The position numbers were made by a program, and so were the translations under genes. Below the pieces are notes generated by a model that searched no databases, had not been told where the DNA came from, and saw nothing but the letters and a program-made list of their open reading frames with translations. From an uncultured Burkholderiales bacterium (GTDB lineage: Bacteria > Pseudomonadota > Gammaproteobacteria > Burkholderiales > Burkholderiaceae_C), in NCBI GenBank assembly GCA_903935585.1, contig CAIZSE010000128.1, positions 1-36,370 on the forward strand: 36,370 bases of DNA. Direction: 5' to 3'. Of the stretch, positions 9,086 through 17,205 are shown piece after piece (position 1 is the first letter of the stretch; every line of letters begins with the position of its first letter).

Positions 9086-9577
9086 TCAGGACACGATGTA
9101 AGCCGCAGCGCCGGTGGACATCAAGCTGCCATCGGGGCCGCAGAACTCCATGCGCGAAGACCCCACCCTGGAGCCCACACGCAGAGCATTCGCGGTGATG
9201 GTGAAGTACTCACCAATGCCCGGTCGCAGATAGTCCACGCGCAAATCGATGGTGCCCAGCTTGGCAAAGCGTTCCAGCCGCTTGGCGGGCGTTTCATCCA
9301 TGTGTTTGGCGGCCAGTGCGGCCATGACGGCCGCGCTCCCAATGGCATCCAGCACAGCGCTGATAACGCCGCCATGGATGCGGTTGTAGGCAAAGTGACC
9401 CACCAGATCAGGCCGCATGTCGATGCGGGCCTCTACCCCTTCGGGCGTGACTTTGACCAGCTTGAGGCCCAGTGACTTGTTGAAAACGATTTTTTCTTCG
9501 TAGATCTGGCGAAAGCCCTCGATGTACTCAGGCTCAAGAACGATGTGTTCGGTTGGACGATGGGGCATGCCAGGCAT
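9086..9577 (-). CDS. PaaI-like hotdog thioesterase
   Basis: A protein of about 163 residues with a hotdog fold. NRIHGGVISAVLDAIG (65-80) carries the HGG motif (H68-G70) and an acidic residue, D77, as in PaaI/4HBT-type acyl-CoA thioesterases. The start is either the ATG at 9577 or the one three codons later (9568); neither has a clear ribosome site. It is the last gene of the minus-strand TetR/acyl-CoA dehydrogenase group, 54 bp after the enoyl-CoA isomerase gene. It converges on the YciA-like gene with a 92-bp gap. The context suggests release of free acids or CoA from beta-oxidation intermediates; the exact substrate is unknown. Confidence 0.82.
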   Translation of the reverse strand: MPGMPHRPTEHIVLEPEYIEGFRQIYEEKIVFNKSLGLKLVKVTPEGVEARIDMRPDLVGHFAYNRIHGGVISAVLDAIGSAAVMAALAAKHMDETPAKRLERFAKLGTIDLRVDYLRPGIGEYFTITANALRVGSRVGSSRMEFCGPDGSLMSTGAAAYIVS

Positions 9578-9631
9578 TTCAGAGGGAAGTGTGAGGTCGG
9601 GCCCGAATGCCCGACCAAGCTGGATGCCAGT

Positions 9632-10396
9632 TTACAGCGCGGAAAAATCCGGCTTGCGCTTGGCCATGAAAGCCCCAAAGGCCTCTTTGGCGGCGGGCTC
9701 GCGCAGCATGCGGCCAAAGCTTTTGCCCTCTTCGGCCATGACTTGCAGCACCTCTTGCTGGGCACCACCTTTCATCAGGCGCTTGGTCTCGATCAGCGAC
9801 GACAAGGGCTTGGCTGCCAGCTTGCGCGCTTGGGCCTGGGCGTAGCCATTGACCTCGGTCGGCGGTACAACCCGGTTGACCAAACCGACTTCTTGCGCGG
9901 CTTCGGCAAAGAAAGGCTCGCCCATGAGCAATGCTTCTGCAGCCCGGTGGTAGCCAAACATGCGCGGGACCAGCAGGCTGGACGCAGCTTCGGGGCACAG
10001 GCCCAGATTGACGAAGGGCATGGAAAACGCCGCGTTGTCCCCGGCGTAAACCAGGTCGCAATGGAACAGCATGGTGGTGCCAATGCCTACCGCAGGCCCG
10101 GCCACGGCGGCGAGCATGGGTTTTTCGAAGCTGGCGATGCCGCGCAGAAAGCGGAACACTGGCGACTCTTGCGTTGTCGGCGGCTGGTTCAGGAAGTCAC
10201 CGATGTCGTTGCCCGCACTGAAGATGCTTTCGTGCCCCTGAAACAGCACCACGCGCACGCTGGCGTCCGCTGCAGCCTGGGCCACCGCGTCCGCCATAAC
10301 GGCATACATGGCCGCTGTGATGGAGTTCTTTTTGTCCAGGCGGTTGAAGGTGATGGTCATCACCCCCGCGTCAATGTGGGTCAGGATGTCAGACAT
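9632..10396 (-). CDS. Crotonase-fold enoyl-CoA isomerase (ECI-like)
   Basis: A 254-residue crotonase superfamily protein. The CoA/oxyanion elements are visible as SAGNDI (60-65) and AVAGPAVGIG (about 97-106). Both glutamates used by enoyl-CoA hydratases are missing: the first position falls in GIGTTMLFHCD and the second in MPFVNLG. Instead it has FVNLGLCPEAASSLLVP, with E136 at the place of the single catalytic glutamate of delta3,delta2-enoyl-CoA isomerases (yeast ECI1/PECI type). I therefore call it an isomerase moving double bonds during oxidation of unsaturated fatty acids, although automated annotation would probably say hydratase. It sits in an operon-like group with an acyl-CoA dehydrogenase, a thioesterase and a TetR regulator. 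Confidence 0.8.
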   Translation of the reverse strand: MSDILTHIDAGVMTITFNRLDKKNSITAAMYAVMADAVAQAAADASVRVVLFQGHESIFSAGNDIGDFLNQPPTTQESPVFRFLRGIASFEKPMLAAVAGPAVGIGTTMLFHCDLVYAGDNAAFSMPFVNLGLCPEAASSLLVPRMFGYHRAAEALLMGEPFFAEAAQEVGLVNRVVPPTEVNGYAQAQARKLAAKPLSSLIETKRLMKGGAQQEVLQVMAEEGKSFGRMLREPAAKEAFGAFMAKRKPDFSAL

Positions 10397-10444
10397 GGTG
10401 TTCCTTGTGGCTATACGGTGTGGAGTTCTGCTTTGCAGAACGGT

Positions 10445-10888
10445 TCATTGGACCCGAATCCAGGTTTGGGTGCGACCCAACAAAGGCGTGCCGATGTAAC
10501 CGCGGACTTCGAGCTTCTTGCCGCCCTCGATGGGCGTCAAACGTGCGCTGTAGTTCTTGCCGTTCTCGGGATCGAGAATTTTCCCACCTTCCCATACGGC
10601 TTTGCCGTCGCCTTGTTGACCACCCCGGATGATTTCCAAACCGATTTTTGGTTTGTCCTTGCGGTCATCGGTGCATAAATTGCAGTTGGGCTCGGTACTG
10701 GGCGCGGTCAGCAATGACTTTTCCACCACGCCCGACAAGCCCCCTGCAGCGTTTTGGCTGATGCGAATTTCAGCCTTGGGTTGCTTGCTTTCATCGTCGA
10801 TGCTTCGCCACAAACCCACTGGACTCAACTGGGCTTGTGCAGCCAAGGCGAACAAACTGAGGCTCAATGCCAAGGCGGATCTGATCAT
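10445..10888 (-). CDS. DUF2147 family exported protein
   Basis: A 147-residue protein with a signal peptide (MIRSALALSLSLFALAAQAQ, likely cut after AQA) followed by a DUF2147 domain. GLWRSIDDESKQPKAEIRI opens the mature part, and a central CNLCTDD stretch has a two-cysteine CxxC-like arrangement. The ATG at 10888 with AGGA upstream is preferred over an upstream frame that overlaps the acyl-CoA dehydrogenase gene. DUF2147 proteins are periplasmic and of unknown function. It lies 28 bp after the acyl-CoA dehydrogenase and 48 bp before the isomerase gene. Its presence in a fatty-acid operon may reflect envelope lipid homeostasis, but that is speculation. Confidence 0.82.
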   Translation of the reverse strand: MIRSALALSLSLFALAAQAQLSPVGLWRSIDDESKQPKAEIRISQNAAGGLSGVVEKSLLTAPSTEPNCNLCTDDRKDKPKIGLEIIRGGQQGDGKAVWEGGKILDPENGKNYSARLTPIEGGKKLEVRGYIGTPLLGRTQTWIRVQ

Positions 10889-10916
10889 GGGGTCATCCTT
10901 TTGAAGTGTTGAGAAA

Positions 10917-12728
10917 TCAGGCCAAAGCGGCATCGGTGTCCATCAACACCTCGCTGCCCGCACGGATGCGGCGCATCAGACTGGAGGTCTCGGGCATCAG
11001 GCGTGTGAAATAAAAGCGCGCCGTTTGCAACTTGGCCTGGTAGAACGGGTCAGGGCGTTGCGCTTGCTCTTCGGCCTCGGCCAATTTGGCCAGTGCAATT
11101 TGCGCCGAACGCGCCCAGAAATAACCCATGACCAGGTGACCCACCACGCGCAGGTAATCCACGGCCGCTGCGCCCACTTCGTCCGCGTTACCCATGGCTT
11201 TCATGCCCACTTCGCCGGTGAGTTGGGTGAGCTTTTGGCCCAGATCAGCCAGCGGCTTGATGAACTCGCCCATGGCTTCGTTGGCCATTTCGGCTTTGAC
11301 CAATTGCTCGACCAGTTTGCCGAATTTTTTAAGCGTAGCGCCTTGGTTGCCCAGCACTTTGCGGCCCAGCAAGTCGAGCGATTGGATGGTGTTGGTGCCT
11401 TCGTAAATCATGTTGATGCGGGCATCGCGCACGAACTGTTCCATGCCCCATTCCTTGATGTAGCCATGGCCACCAAAGACTTGCTGGCAAGCCGATGTGG
11501 CCTCCCAGGCGTTGTCGGTGGTGAAGGCTTTGACGATGGGCGTGAGCAAGGCCACGATTTCAGCCGATTCGGCCCGCACGGCCTCGTCGGGGTGGTGGAG
11601 TTCCTTGTCGAGCAGCAAGGCGCAGTAGCAGGCCAGCGCGCGACCACCTTCGGCATAGGCCTTGGCGGTCATGAGCATGCGGCGCACATCGGGGTGCACG
11701 ATGATCGGATCGGCCGGTTTGCCCGGCGCCTTCACACCGGTGAGCGAGCGCATTTGCACGCGGTCTTTGGCGTAGGCCAGCGCGTTCTGGTAGGCCACTT
11801 CGGTCAGGCCCAACGACTGGTTGCCCACGCCCAGACGGGCGGCGTTCATCATCACGAACATCGCCGCCAGGCCCTTGTGAGGCTGGCCCACCAGGGTGCC
11901 CACGGCTTCGTCGAGCACCATTTGGCAGGTGGCATTGCCGTGGATGCCCATTTTGTGCTCGAGTCCGCCGCAATAAATGCCGTTGCGCTCGCCGATGGCA
12001 CCCTCCGGCAAGACCTTGAATTTGGGAACGATAAAAAGGCTGATGCCTTTGCTGCCAGGGGGCGCATCGGGCAAGCGGGCCAGCACCAGGTGCACGATGT
12101 TGGGGGCCAAGTCGTGCTCACCGGCGCTGATGAAAATCTTTTGCCCACTGATGCGGTAGCTGCCATCGGCCTGCGGTTCGGCCTTGGTGCGCAGCATGCC
12201 CAGGTCGGTGCCGCAATGCGGCTCGGTCAGGCACATGGTGCCAGTCCATTCGCCACTGGTCAGCTTGGGCAGGTAGAGCGCTTTTTGCTCGGCCGTGCCA
12301 TGGGCATGCAGGCACTCGTATGCGCCGTGCGACAAGCCGGGGTACATGGTCCAGGCCTGATTCGACGAGTTGAGCATTTCGTAAAAGCACTGGTTCACCA
12401 CAAAGGGCAGGCCTTGCCCGCCAAATTCGGGATCGCAGCTGAGCGAGGGCCAGCCTCCAGCCACATATTGCGCATAAGCAGCCTGAAAACCATCGGGGGC
12501 TTTGACGTCGTGCGTGTCGCGGTTGAGCTGGCAGCCCTGGGTGTCGCCCGAGATGTTGATAGGGAACACCACTTCAGCTGCAAACTTGCCGCCTTCTTCA
12601 AGCACCGCGTTGATGGTGTCGGCATCGGTGTCGGCGTGCTTGGGCAGGGCCTTGAATTCTGCGGACACATTGAGCAATTCGTGCAATACAAACTGCATGT
12701 CGCGCAGGGGCGGGTTGTAGACAGGCAT
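10917..12728 (-). CDS. Acyl-CoA dehydrogenase, DmdC/AcdA-like long form
   Basis: A 603-residue FAD-dependent acyl-CoA dehydrogenase that introduces a trans-2 double bond into acyl-CoA. It is longer than the ~400-residue classical enzymes. It has the N-terminal MPVYNPPLRDMQFVLHELLN extension and a C-terminal helical extension typical of the DmdC (3-methylmercaptopropionyl-CoA dehydrogenase) and related long-chain group. Visible motifs: MCLTEPHCGTD (165-175, FAD/substrate), FGGHGYIKEWGMEQ (418-431), and YEGTNTIQS with E443 as the probable catalytic base. The ATG at 12728 has AAGGAA upstream. It follows the TetR gene by 41 bp. I favour fatty acyl-CoA rather than DMSP degradation because the neighbours are fatty-acid enzymes. 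Confidence 0.9.
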   Translation of the reverse strand: MPVYNPPLRDMQFVLHELLNVSAEFKALPKHADTDADTINAVLEEGGKFAAEVVFPINISGDTQGCQLNRDTHDVKAPDGFQAAYAQYVAGGWPSLSCDPEFGGQGLPFVVNQCFYEMLNSSNQAWTMYPGLSHGAYECLHAHGTAEQKALYLPKLTSGEWTGTMCLTEPHCGTDLGMLRTKAEPQADGSYRISGQKIFISAGEHDLAPNIVHLVLARLPDAPPGSKGISLFIVPKFKVLPEGAIGERNGIYCGGLEHKMGIHGNATCQMVLDEAVGTLVGQPHKGLAAMFVMMNAARLGVGNQSLGLTEVAYQNALAYAKDRVQMRSLTGVKAPGKPADPIIVHPDVRRMLMTAKAYAEGGRALACYCALLLDKELHHPDEAVRAESAEIVALLTPIVKAFTTDNAWEATSACQQVFGGHGYIKEWGMEQFVRDARINMIYEGTNTIQSLDLLGRKVLGNQGATLKKFGKLVEQLVKAEMANEAMGEFIKPLADLGQKLTQLTGEVGMKAMGNADEVGAAAVDYLRVVGHLVMGYFWARSAQIALAKLAEAEEQAQRPDPFYQAKLQTARFYFTRLMPETSSLMRRIRAGSEVLMDTDAALA

Positions 12729-12769
12729 GGCAATTCCTTGAAAGGGTCAAAAAGCGGGTTGGGGAGAAA

Positions 12770-13516
12770 TCAGTCGCTGGTGGTCTTGCGCCGGGGCTTG
12801 GGCACTGCCACGAGCTTGGCGGATTTGGCGGCGCCCGTCTTTACCGACGATGGGGTAGTCGGCTCCATGGCATGGCGGGCCAATATGTGCAAAAAGCCAC
12901 GACGCGCCAGCTCAGAGGCGCCAGGGTTGCGCAAGAAGCGCGCTTCGTAGTGCAAGGCCAGGATCAGGCCGTGAATTTCAAACGCGATCTGGTGGGCATC
13001 GGCCTCACGGCTGAGTTGCCCTGCAGCCTGGGCCAGCTCAACCGCACGACGCAAGGCGGTTTGCCAAGTGGCCACCGATGAGGCCAAGGCATCCCGCACA
13101 GGGCCAGTGCGGTCGTCGAACTCCACAGCTCCACTGATGTAAATGCAGCCCGAATCGATTTCGGTGGAGGTCTGCACCATCCAGTTGTCAAACATCGCCT
13201 GCAAACGCGGGACACCACGGGGTTTTTGCATGGCCGCATAAAAAACCTCGGCCTCAAAGCGGTCGTGGTATTCACGGATGACTGAAATTTGCAGCTCTTC
13301 GCGCGAGCCAAAGTGGGCAAACACGCCCGACTTGCTCATGCCCGTGACCTCGGCCACAGCGCCAATGGACAAGCCATCCAGACCAATTTGCGAGGCCAGG
13401 CCCAAAGCAGCCTGAACGATCACGGCCTTGGTTTGCTGGCCCTTGATGAGCACGCGGCGACCTGCCTCGGGAGCAGGCACGCTTTCAACTTTGGAGAGGG
13501 TTTTGCGATCTGTCAT
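12770..13516 (-). CDS. TetR-family regulator of the acyl-CoA operon
   Basis: A 248-residue TetR repressor. The helix-turn-helix is at about 28-75: AALGLASQIGLDGLSIGAVA, then GMSKSGVFAHFGSREEL. A variable ligand-binding half follows, and the C-terminus is lysine/arginine-rich (KPRRKTTSD). It is the first gene of the minus-strand group with acyl-CoA dehydrogenase, DUF2147, isomerase and thioesterase genes. A perfect palindrome lies 13 bp upstream of its ATG, pointing to autoregulation. By family precedent the inducer may be a long-chain acyl-CoA. Similar regulators of fatty-acid genes (FadP/PsrA types) exist in proteobacteria, but I cannot assign it to one. Confidence 0.88.
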   Translation of the reverse strand: MTDRKTLSKVESVPAPEAGRRVLIKGQQTKAVIVQAALGLASQIGLDGLSIGAVAEVTGMSKSGVFAHFGSREELQISVIREYHDRFEAEVFYAAMQKPRGVPRLQAMFDNWMVQTSTEIDSGCIYISGAVEFDDRTGPVRDALASSVATWQTALRRAVELAQAAGQLSREADAHQIAFEIHGLILALHYEARFLRNPGASELARRGFLHILARHAMEPTTPSSVKTGAAKSAKLVAVPKPRRKTTSD

Positions 13517-13528
13517 GGTGATTAAAAA

Positions 13529-13542
13529 AGAACGATCGTTCT
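13529..13542. promoter_or_regulatory. Probable TetR operator, AGAACGATCGTTCT
   Basis: A perfect 14-bp palindrome 13 bp upstream of the TetR start codon, in an AT-rich stretch suitable for a promoter. The size, symmetry and location are those of a TetR-family autoregulatory operator. It also lies in front of the whole minus-strand acyl-CoA group. Confidence 0.8.
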
Positions 13543-13610
13543 ATTTTGCACCAAAAAGCGTCGCAAAATCAAAGAACCCCCAGAGACGAGGGTAAATCAG
13601 GATTCAGGCA

Positions 13611-13634
13611 CCGCCAGCGCCAAAGCACTGGCGG
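13611..13634 (-). terminator. Weak stem-loop after the FAH hydrolase gene
   Basis: CCGCCAG (13611-13617) pairs with CTGGCGG (13628-13634), with two further inner pairs, 19 bp after the stop of the minus-strand sugar-acid operon. No U-tract follows, so it is at best a Rho-assisted or 3'-protecting structure. Confidence 0.35.
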
Positions 13635-13652
13635 ACGCCTGCACAGGCTCGA

Positions 13653-14516
13653 TCAGGCCTTGAAAGCCACGACTTTCTGGCTTTGTTCACCCAGGCCGTC
13701 TATGCCCAGGCGCATGACATCGCCGCGCTTGAGAAAGACCGGTGCAGGCTTGCCACCGACCTTGACGCCCATGCCCACGCCCGGTGGCGTGCCCGTGGTG
13801 ATGATGTCGCCTGGCTCCAGCGTCATGAACTGGCTCACATAGCTGACCAATTTGGCCACGCCAAAAATCATGGTCTTGGTGTTGCCGGTTTGAAACCGCA
13901 CACCGTTCACATCCAGCCACATGCCCAAGGCCTGCGGATTGGGCACCTCGTCGCGTGTGACCAGCCATGGGCCGACGGGGCCAAAGGTGTCGCAGCCCTT
14001 GCCCTTGTCCCAGGTGGCGCCGCGCTCGAGTTGGTATTCCCGCTCACTCACGTCGTTGACCACGCAATAGCCAGCCACGTGGTTCAACGCGTCTTTTGGG
14101 GACACGTAGCGCGTGCGGGTGCCGATCACGATGCCCAGCTCGACTTCCCAGTCGGACTTTTTGGAGCCCTTGGGCAGCATGACGTCGTCGTCAGCACCCT
14201 GGATGCAGGAGATGGCCTTGGTGAACACAATCGGCTCCGACGGAATGGGCATGCCCGATTCGGCCGCGTGGTCGGCGTAGTTCAGGCCAATCGCGATGAA
14301 CTTGCTGGTGTATGAAATTGGGGTGCCAAAGCGCTTTTTGCCGCGCACCAAAGGCAGCTTGTCGGTCTTGACTTTGGCCAGCTTGGCCAGCGCCTTGTCA
14401 TTGAGCAGATCGGGGGAGATGTCCTTGACCACGCCGCTCAAATCGCGCAAACGGCCATCGGCATCGATCAATCCGGGTTTTTCTTTGCCAGGTTGGCCAT
14501 AACGAACGAGTTTCAT
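13653..14516 (-). CDS. FAH-family hydrolase (probable 2,4-diketo-3-deoxy sugar-acid hydrolase)
   Basis: A 287-residue fumarylacetoacetase-fold protein that cleaves C-C bonds of acyl-pyruvates with a divalent metal. Metal ligands are visible as E124 and E126 in DWEVELG and D155 in NDVSERE. ISYTSKFIAIGLNYADHAAE (68-87) and ITTGTPPGVGMG are family hallmarks. Relatives act as 2,4-diketo-3-deoxy-L-fuconate or -rhamnonate hydrolases, giving pyruvate plus lactate or a similar acid, and are often misnamed ureidoglycolate lyase. The neighbouring SDR and enolase-superfamily dehydratase genes support that pathway role. It is last in the minus-strand arm, 26 bp after the previous gene. The actual sugar acid is not known. 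Confidence 0.85.
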   Translation of the reverse strand: MKLVRYGQPGKEKPGLIDADGRLRDLSGVVKDISPDLLNDKALAKLAKVKTDKLPLVRGKKRFGTPISYTSKFIAIGLNYADHAAESGMPIPSEPIVFTKAISCIQGADDDVMLPKGSKKSDWEVELGIVIGTRTRYVSPKDALNHVAGYCVVNDVSEREYQLERGATWDKGKGCDTFGPVGPWLVTRDEVPNPQALGMWLDVNGVRFQTGNTKTMIFGVAKLVSYVSQFMTLEPGDIITTGTPPGVGMGVKVGGKPAPVFLKRGDVMRLGIDGLGEQSQKVVAFKA

Positions 14517-14542
14517 AACTGCCTTTCAGTTTTTAAAAAGAA

Positions 14543-15301
14543 TCAATAAGTGGCACGACCACCTGACAGGTCAAAGACCGCGCCGGTGGAAAAGGAACAA
14601 TCTTCGGTACTCAGCCAAGTCACCATGGCCGCGACTTCTTCGGGCAAGCCGAAACGCGCCATCGGAATTTTGGACAGCATGAACTGGATGTGCTCAGGCG
14701 ACATTTGATCAAACATCGTGGTTTTCACAGCCGCCGGCGTGACACAGTTCACACGCACACCGGTTTCAGCCAGTTCTTTGCCCAGTGATTTGGTCAAGCC
14801 AATGACGGCCGCCTTGCTCGCACTGTATGCGCTGGCATTGGGGTTGCCGTCTTTGCCCGCAACCGATGCGATATTGACGATGCGGCCATAGTTGCGCGCC
14901 TTCATGTGGGCGCTGATCTCCCGGCAGCAATAGAAAAGTCCGTGCACGTTGACATCAAAAACCTGCTTCCAGTCTTCGACCGGATAGTCCCAGAGCTTGG
15001 TGTTGGGGCCTGTGATGCCCGCGCTGTTGACCAGCACATCCACCCCGGCCAAAGCCGTGGTTTGGGCCGTGGCCTTGACCACCGAGTCGTGGCTGGCCAC
15101 ATCGACCTGGACCGTGTTGACCACCGCGCCCGGATGCTCTTTTTTCAGCTGCTCTGCCGCAGCCGTCATGCCCGGCGCATCGCGGTCCCACAAGGTCACG
15201 CGGGCACCCGAGGCCAGCATGCGCTGGGCAATGGCAAAACCCAAGCCGGTGGCGCCACCGGTGATGACCGCATGGCGGCCTTTCATGTCCAACATGTTCA
15301 T
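14543..15301 (-). CDS. Short-chain dehydrogenase/reductase, sugar-acid locus, copy 1
   Basis: A 252-residue classical SDR. It has the dinucleotide motif TGGATGLG (14-21), D39/D41 after the second strand (favouring NAD), NSAG (92-95) and the catalytic set S146, Y159, K163 (YSASK). The C-terminal SGGRATY ending is usual for 3-oxoacyl reductase-like sugar dehydrogenases. The start is the ATG at 15301 or the one two codons later. It lies between a second SDR gene and the FAH hydrolase gene in one minus-strand unit. It may oxidise the free sugar or a hydroxyl of the aldonate; the sequence alone does not say which. Confidence 0.85.
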   Translation of the reverse strand: MNMLDMKGRHAVITGGATGLGFAIAQRMLASGARVTLWDRDAPGMTAAAEQLKKEHPGAVVNTVQVDVASHDSVVKATAQTTALAGVDVLVNSAGITGPNTKLWDYPVEDWKQVFDVNVHGLFYCCREISAHMKARNYGRIVNIASVAGKDGNPNASAYSASKAAVIGLTKSLGKELAETGVRVNCVTPAAVKTTMFDQMSPEHIQFMLSKIPMARFGLPEEVAAMVTWLSTEDCSFSTGAVFDLSGGRATY

Positions 15302-15334
15302 ATCTGGCTTTCTTAAAAATGGTGCTGTTGAAGG

Positions 15335-16084
15335 TTAAATGGTCATGCCGCCGTCCACCATGTAGGCGTTACCGGTGGCAAAGATGGACTCGTCAGACGC
15401 GAGGAAAGTAACGATGGGCGCGATCTCGTGCGCCTGAGCCAGCCGACCCATGGGCTGGCGGTTGATGAAATCCTTGCGGGCTTGCACCGGATCGGCATAG
15501 CTGTTGATGCGATCTTGCAGCGAAGGTGTGTCCACCGTACCGGGGCAAATGCAGTTGCAGCGGATACCTTGCCGAACGTAGTCTGCCGCCACACTCTTGG
15601 TCAGTCCGATGACCGCCGCCTTGCTGGCCCCGTAAATGAAGCGGTTGGGCAAGCCGCGCACGCTGGAGCAGACACTGGCCATGTTGATGATGCTGCCGCC
15701 GTGCCCGTCTTTTTCAAACTGCGCGAGCATTTTGGGGATGGCCGCCTGGATCATCCAGAACTGCGAACGAGCGTTCAGGTTGAACGCAAAATTCCAGTCA
15801 TCGTCTGTCGCCTGCTCAATGTTGCCGTTGTGCACAAAGCCTGCGCAATTGAAGATCACATCTATGCGCGCCATGCTGGCGACTTGGCGGGCAATGGCCG
15901 CCTTGTCCAGCACGTCCAGCACGGCGGTGTGCACATTGGCCACCCCTTGGTAGGACTTGAGCAGATCGGCGTTCACATCGGTCGCGTAAACCGTAGCGCC
16001 CTCTGCGGCCATGGCCAGCGCGGCAGCCTGGCCAATGCCCTGCCCGGCTGCTGTGATCAGTGCGATTTTTCCTTTGAGTCTCAT
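15335..16084 (-). CDS. Short-chain dehydrogenase, 2-keto-3-deoxy-L-fuconate dehydrogenase-like
   Basis: A 249-residue SDR. It has TAAGQGIG (11-18), D36 after the second strand (NAD preference), NCAG (79-82), S137, and Y151/K155 in YGASK. The stretches FNCAGFVHNG, then VRGLPNRFIYGASKAAVIGL and INRQPMGRLA, are like 2-keto-3-deoxy-L-fuconate/rhamnonate 4-dehydrogenases and human DHRS6. Such enzymes make the 2,4-diketo acid that an FAH-family hydrolase cleaves, and that hydrolase is encoded two genes downstream. The start codon overlaps the stop of the preceding enolase-superfamily gene (ATGA), showing translational coupling to the dehydratase. Confidence 0.85.
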   Translation of the reverse strand: MRLKGKIALITAAGQGIGQAAALAMAAEGATVYATDVNADLLKSYQGVANVHTAVLDVLDKAAIARQVASMARIDVIFNCAGFVHNGNIEQATDDDWNFAFNLNARSQFWMIQAAIPKMLAQFEKDGHGGSIINMASVCSSVRGLPNRFIYGASKAAVIGLTKSVAADYVRQGIRCNCICPGTVDTPSLQDRINSYADPVQARKDFINRQPMGRLAQAHEIAPIVTFLASDESIFATGNAYMVDGGMTI

Positions 16085-17205
16085 GGTGTCTTGATCTCCA
16101 GATAAGTGGTTTGTTTTTGGGTGATGGCGGCCCAGTCCCAGGCAATGCCCAGGCCGGTGGAATCGGGTGGGTGTGCAAAACCATCCTCTACGTGCATGCG
16201 CGAGGTGGTGATGTCATCGAGTTGCGGAATGTATTCGACCCAGGTGGCGTTGGGCACCGCCGCGCAAAGGCTCACGTGCAACTCCATCAGAAAATGCGGG
16301 CACACCGCCACATCAAAGGTTTCGGCCAGATGGGCGGTCTTGAGCCAGGGCGTGATGCCGCCGATGCGGGCTACATCAGGCTGCACGATGGAACAAGCGC
16401 CTTGCTCCAGATACTCACGAAACTGCATCGGGTGGTACATCGACTCGCCCACCGCCACCGGTATGGTGGAGTGCTCGCGCAACTGGCGGTGGCCCGACAC
16501 ATCTTCTGCGGGCATGGGCTCTTCGATCCAGGCCAGGCCCAAGCCATCGAAGGCCCGTGCACGGCGCACCGATTCGGCCCGGTTGAAGCCCTGGTTCGCA
16601 TCGGTCATCAATTCAAAGCCGGGGCCGACCGCGTTGCGCACGGCACTCAGGCGCGCCACGTCCTCACTCACATGGGGCCTGCCAATCTTGATCTTGGCGC
16701 CCTTGAAACCCTGGGCCTGCGCCTCCAGTGTTTGGTCCACCAGCGCCTGCGGCGACAAATGCAACCAGCCACCTTCCGTGGTGTAGAGCGGCACACGCGA
16801 TTGCGCGCCACCCAAAAGTTGCCACAAAGGCAAGCCCTGGCTTTGCGCACGCCAATCCCACAAGGCCGTGTCCACACAGGCCAAGGCCAGGCTGGTCATC
16901 GCGCCAACCGCCGTGGCATGCGTGTGAAAAAACAAATCTTTCCATATCGCCTCGACACGCACCGGGTCGCGACCGATCAGGCGTGGCGCCAAGTGGTCTT
17001 TGAGCAAGGCGATCACCGAAGAGCCACCGGTGCCGATGGTGTACGCATAACCCGTGGCCACAATGCCGTCGCTGCAGTGCAAGCTGAGCAAGATGGTTTC
17101 TTGCGTCACGAAGGACTGAATGGCATCGGTGCGCAGCACCTTGGGCGGCAGATTGACTTGCCGAAGGCTCACGCGGTCAATGGTGACAGTGGACATGGAA
17201 AACAT
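16081..17205 (-). CDS. Enolase-superfamily acid-sugar dehydratase, mandelate-racemase subgroup
   Basis: A 374-residue enolase-superfamily protein with a complete mandelate racemase (MR) active site: K171 and K173 in KIKIG, metal ligands D202, E228 and E254, and the D277/H304 dyad (QPDVAR, CPHF). Each position is exactly seven residues beyond the corresponding mandelate racemase residue, so the barrel register is unusually clear. MR-subgroup members are mostly acid-sugar dehydratases that turn an aldonate or aldarate into a 2-keto-3-deoxy acid. It leads the minus-strand arm, translationally coupled to a 2-keto-3-deoxy-acid dehydrogenase-like SDR. The length and sequence do not match L-fuconate dehydratase (~430 residues). 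Substrate unassigned; a true racemase is less likely given the neighbours. The ATG at 17196 is an alternative start. Confidence 0.85.
   Translation of the reverse strand: MFSMSTVTIDRVSLRQVNLPPKVLRTDAIQSFVTQETILLSLHCSDGIVATGYAYTIGTGGSSVIALLKDHLAPRLIGRDPVRVEAIWKDLFFHTHATAVGAMTSLALACVDTALWDWRAQSQGLPLWQLLGGAQSRVPLYTTEGGWLHLSPQALVDQTLEAQAQGFKGAKIKIGRPHVSEDVARLSAVRNAVGPGFELMTDANQGFNRAESVRRARAFDGLGLAWIEEPMPAEDVSGHRQLREHSTIPVAVGESMYHPMQFREYLEQGACSIVQPDVARIGGITPWLKTAHLAETFDVAVCPHFLMELHVSLCAAVPNATWVEYIPQLDDITTSRMHVEDGFAHPPDSTGLGIAWDWAAITQKQTTYLEIKTP

Noticed and set aside
11025..12950. Open frame of about 640 codons on the plus strand opposite the long acyl-CoA dehydrogenase
   Set aside because: Antisense shadow of a gene with clear FAD and catalytic motifs; it also runs into the TetR gene without any family resemblance.
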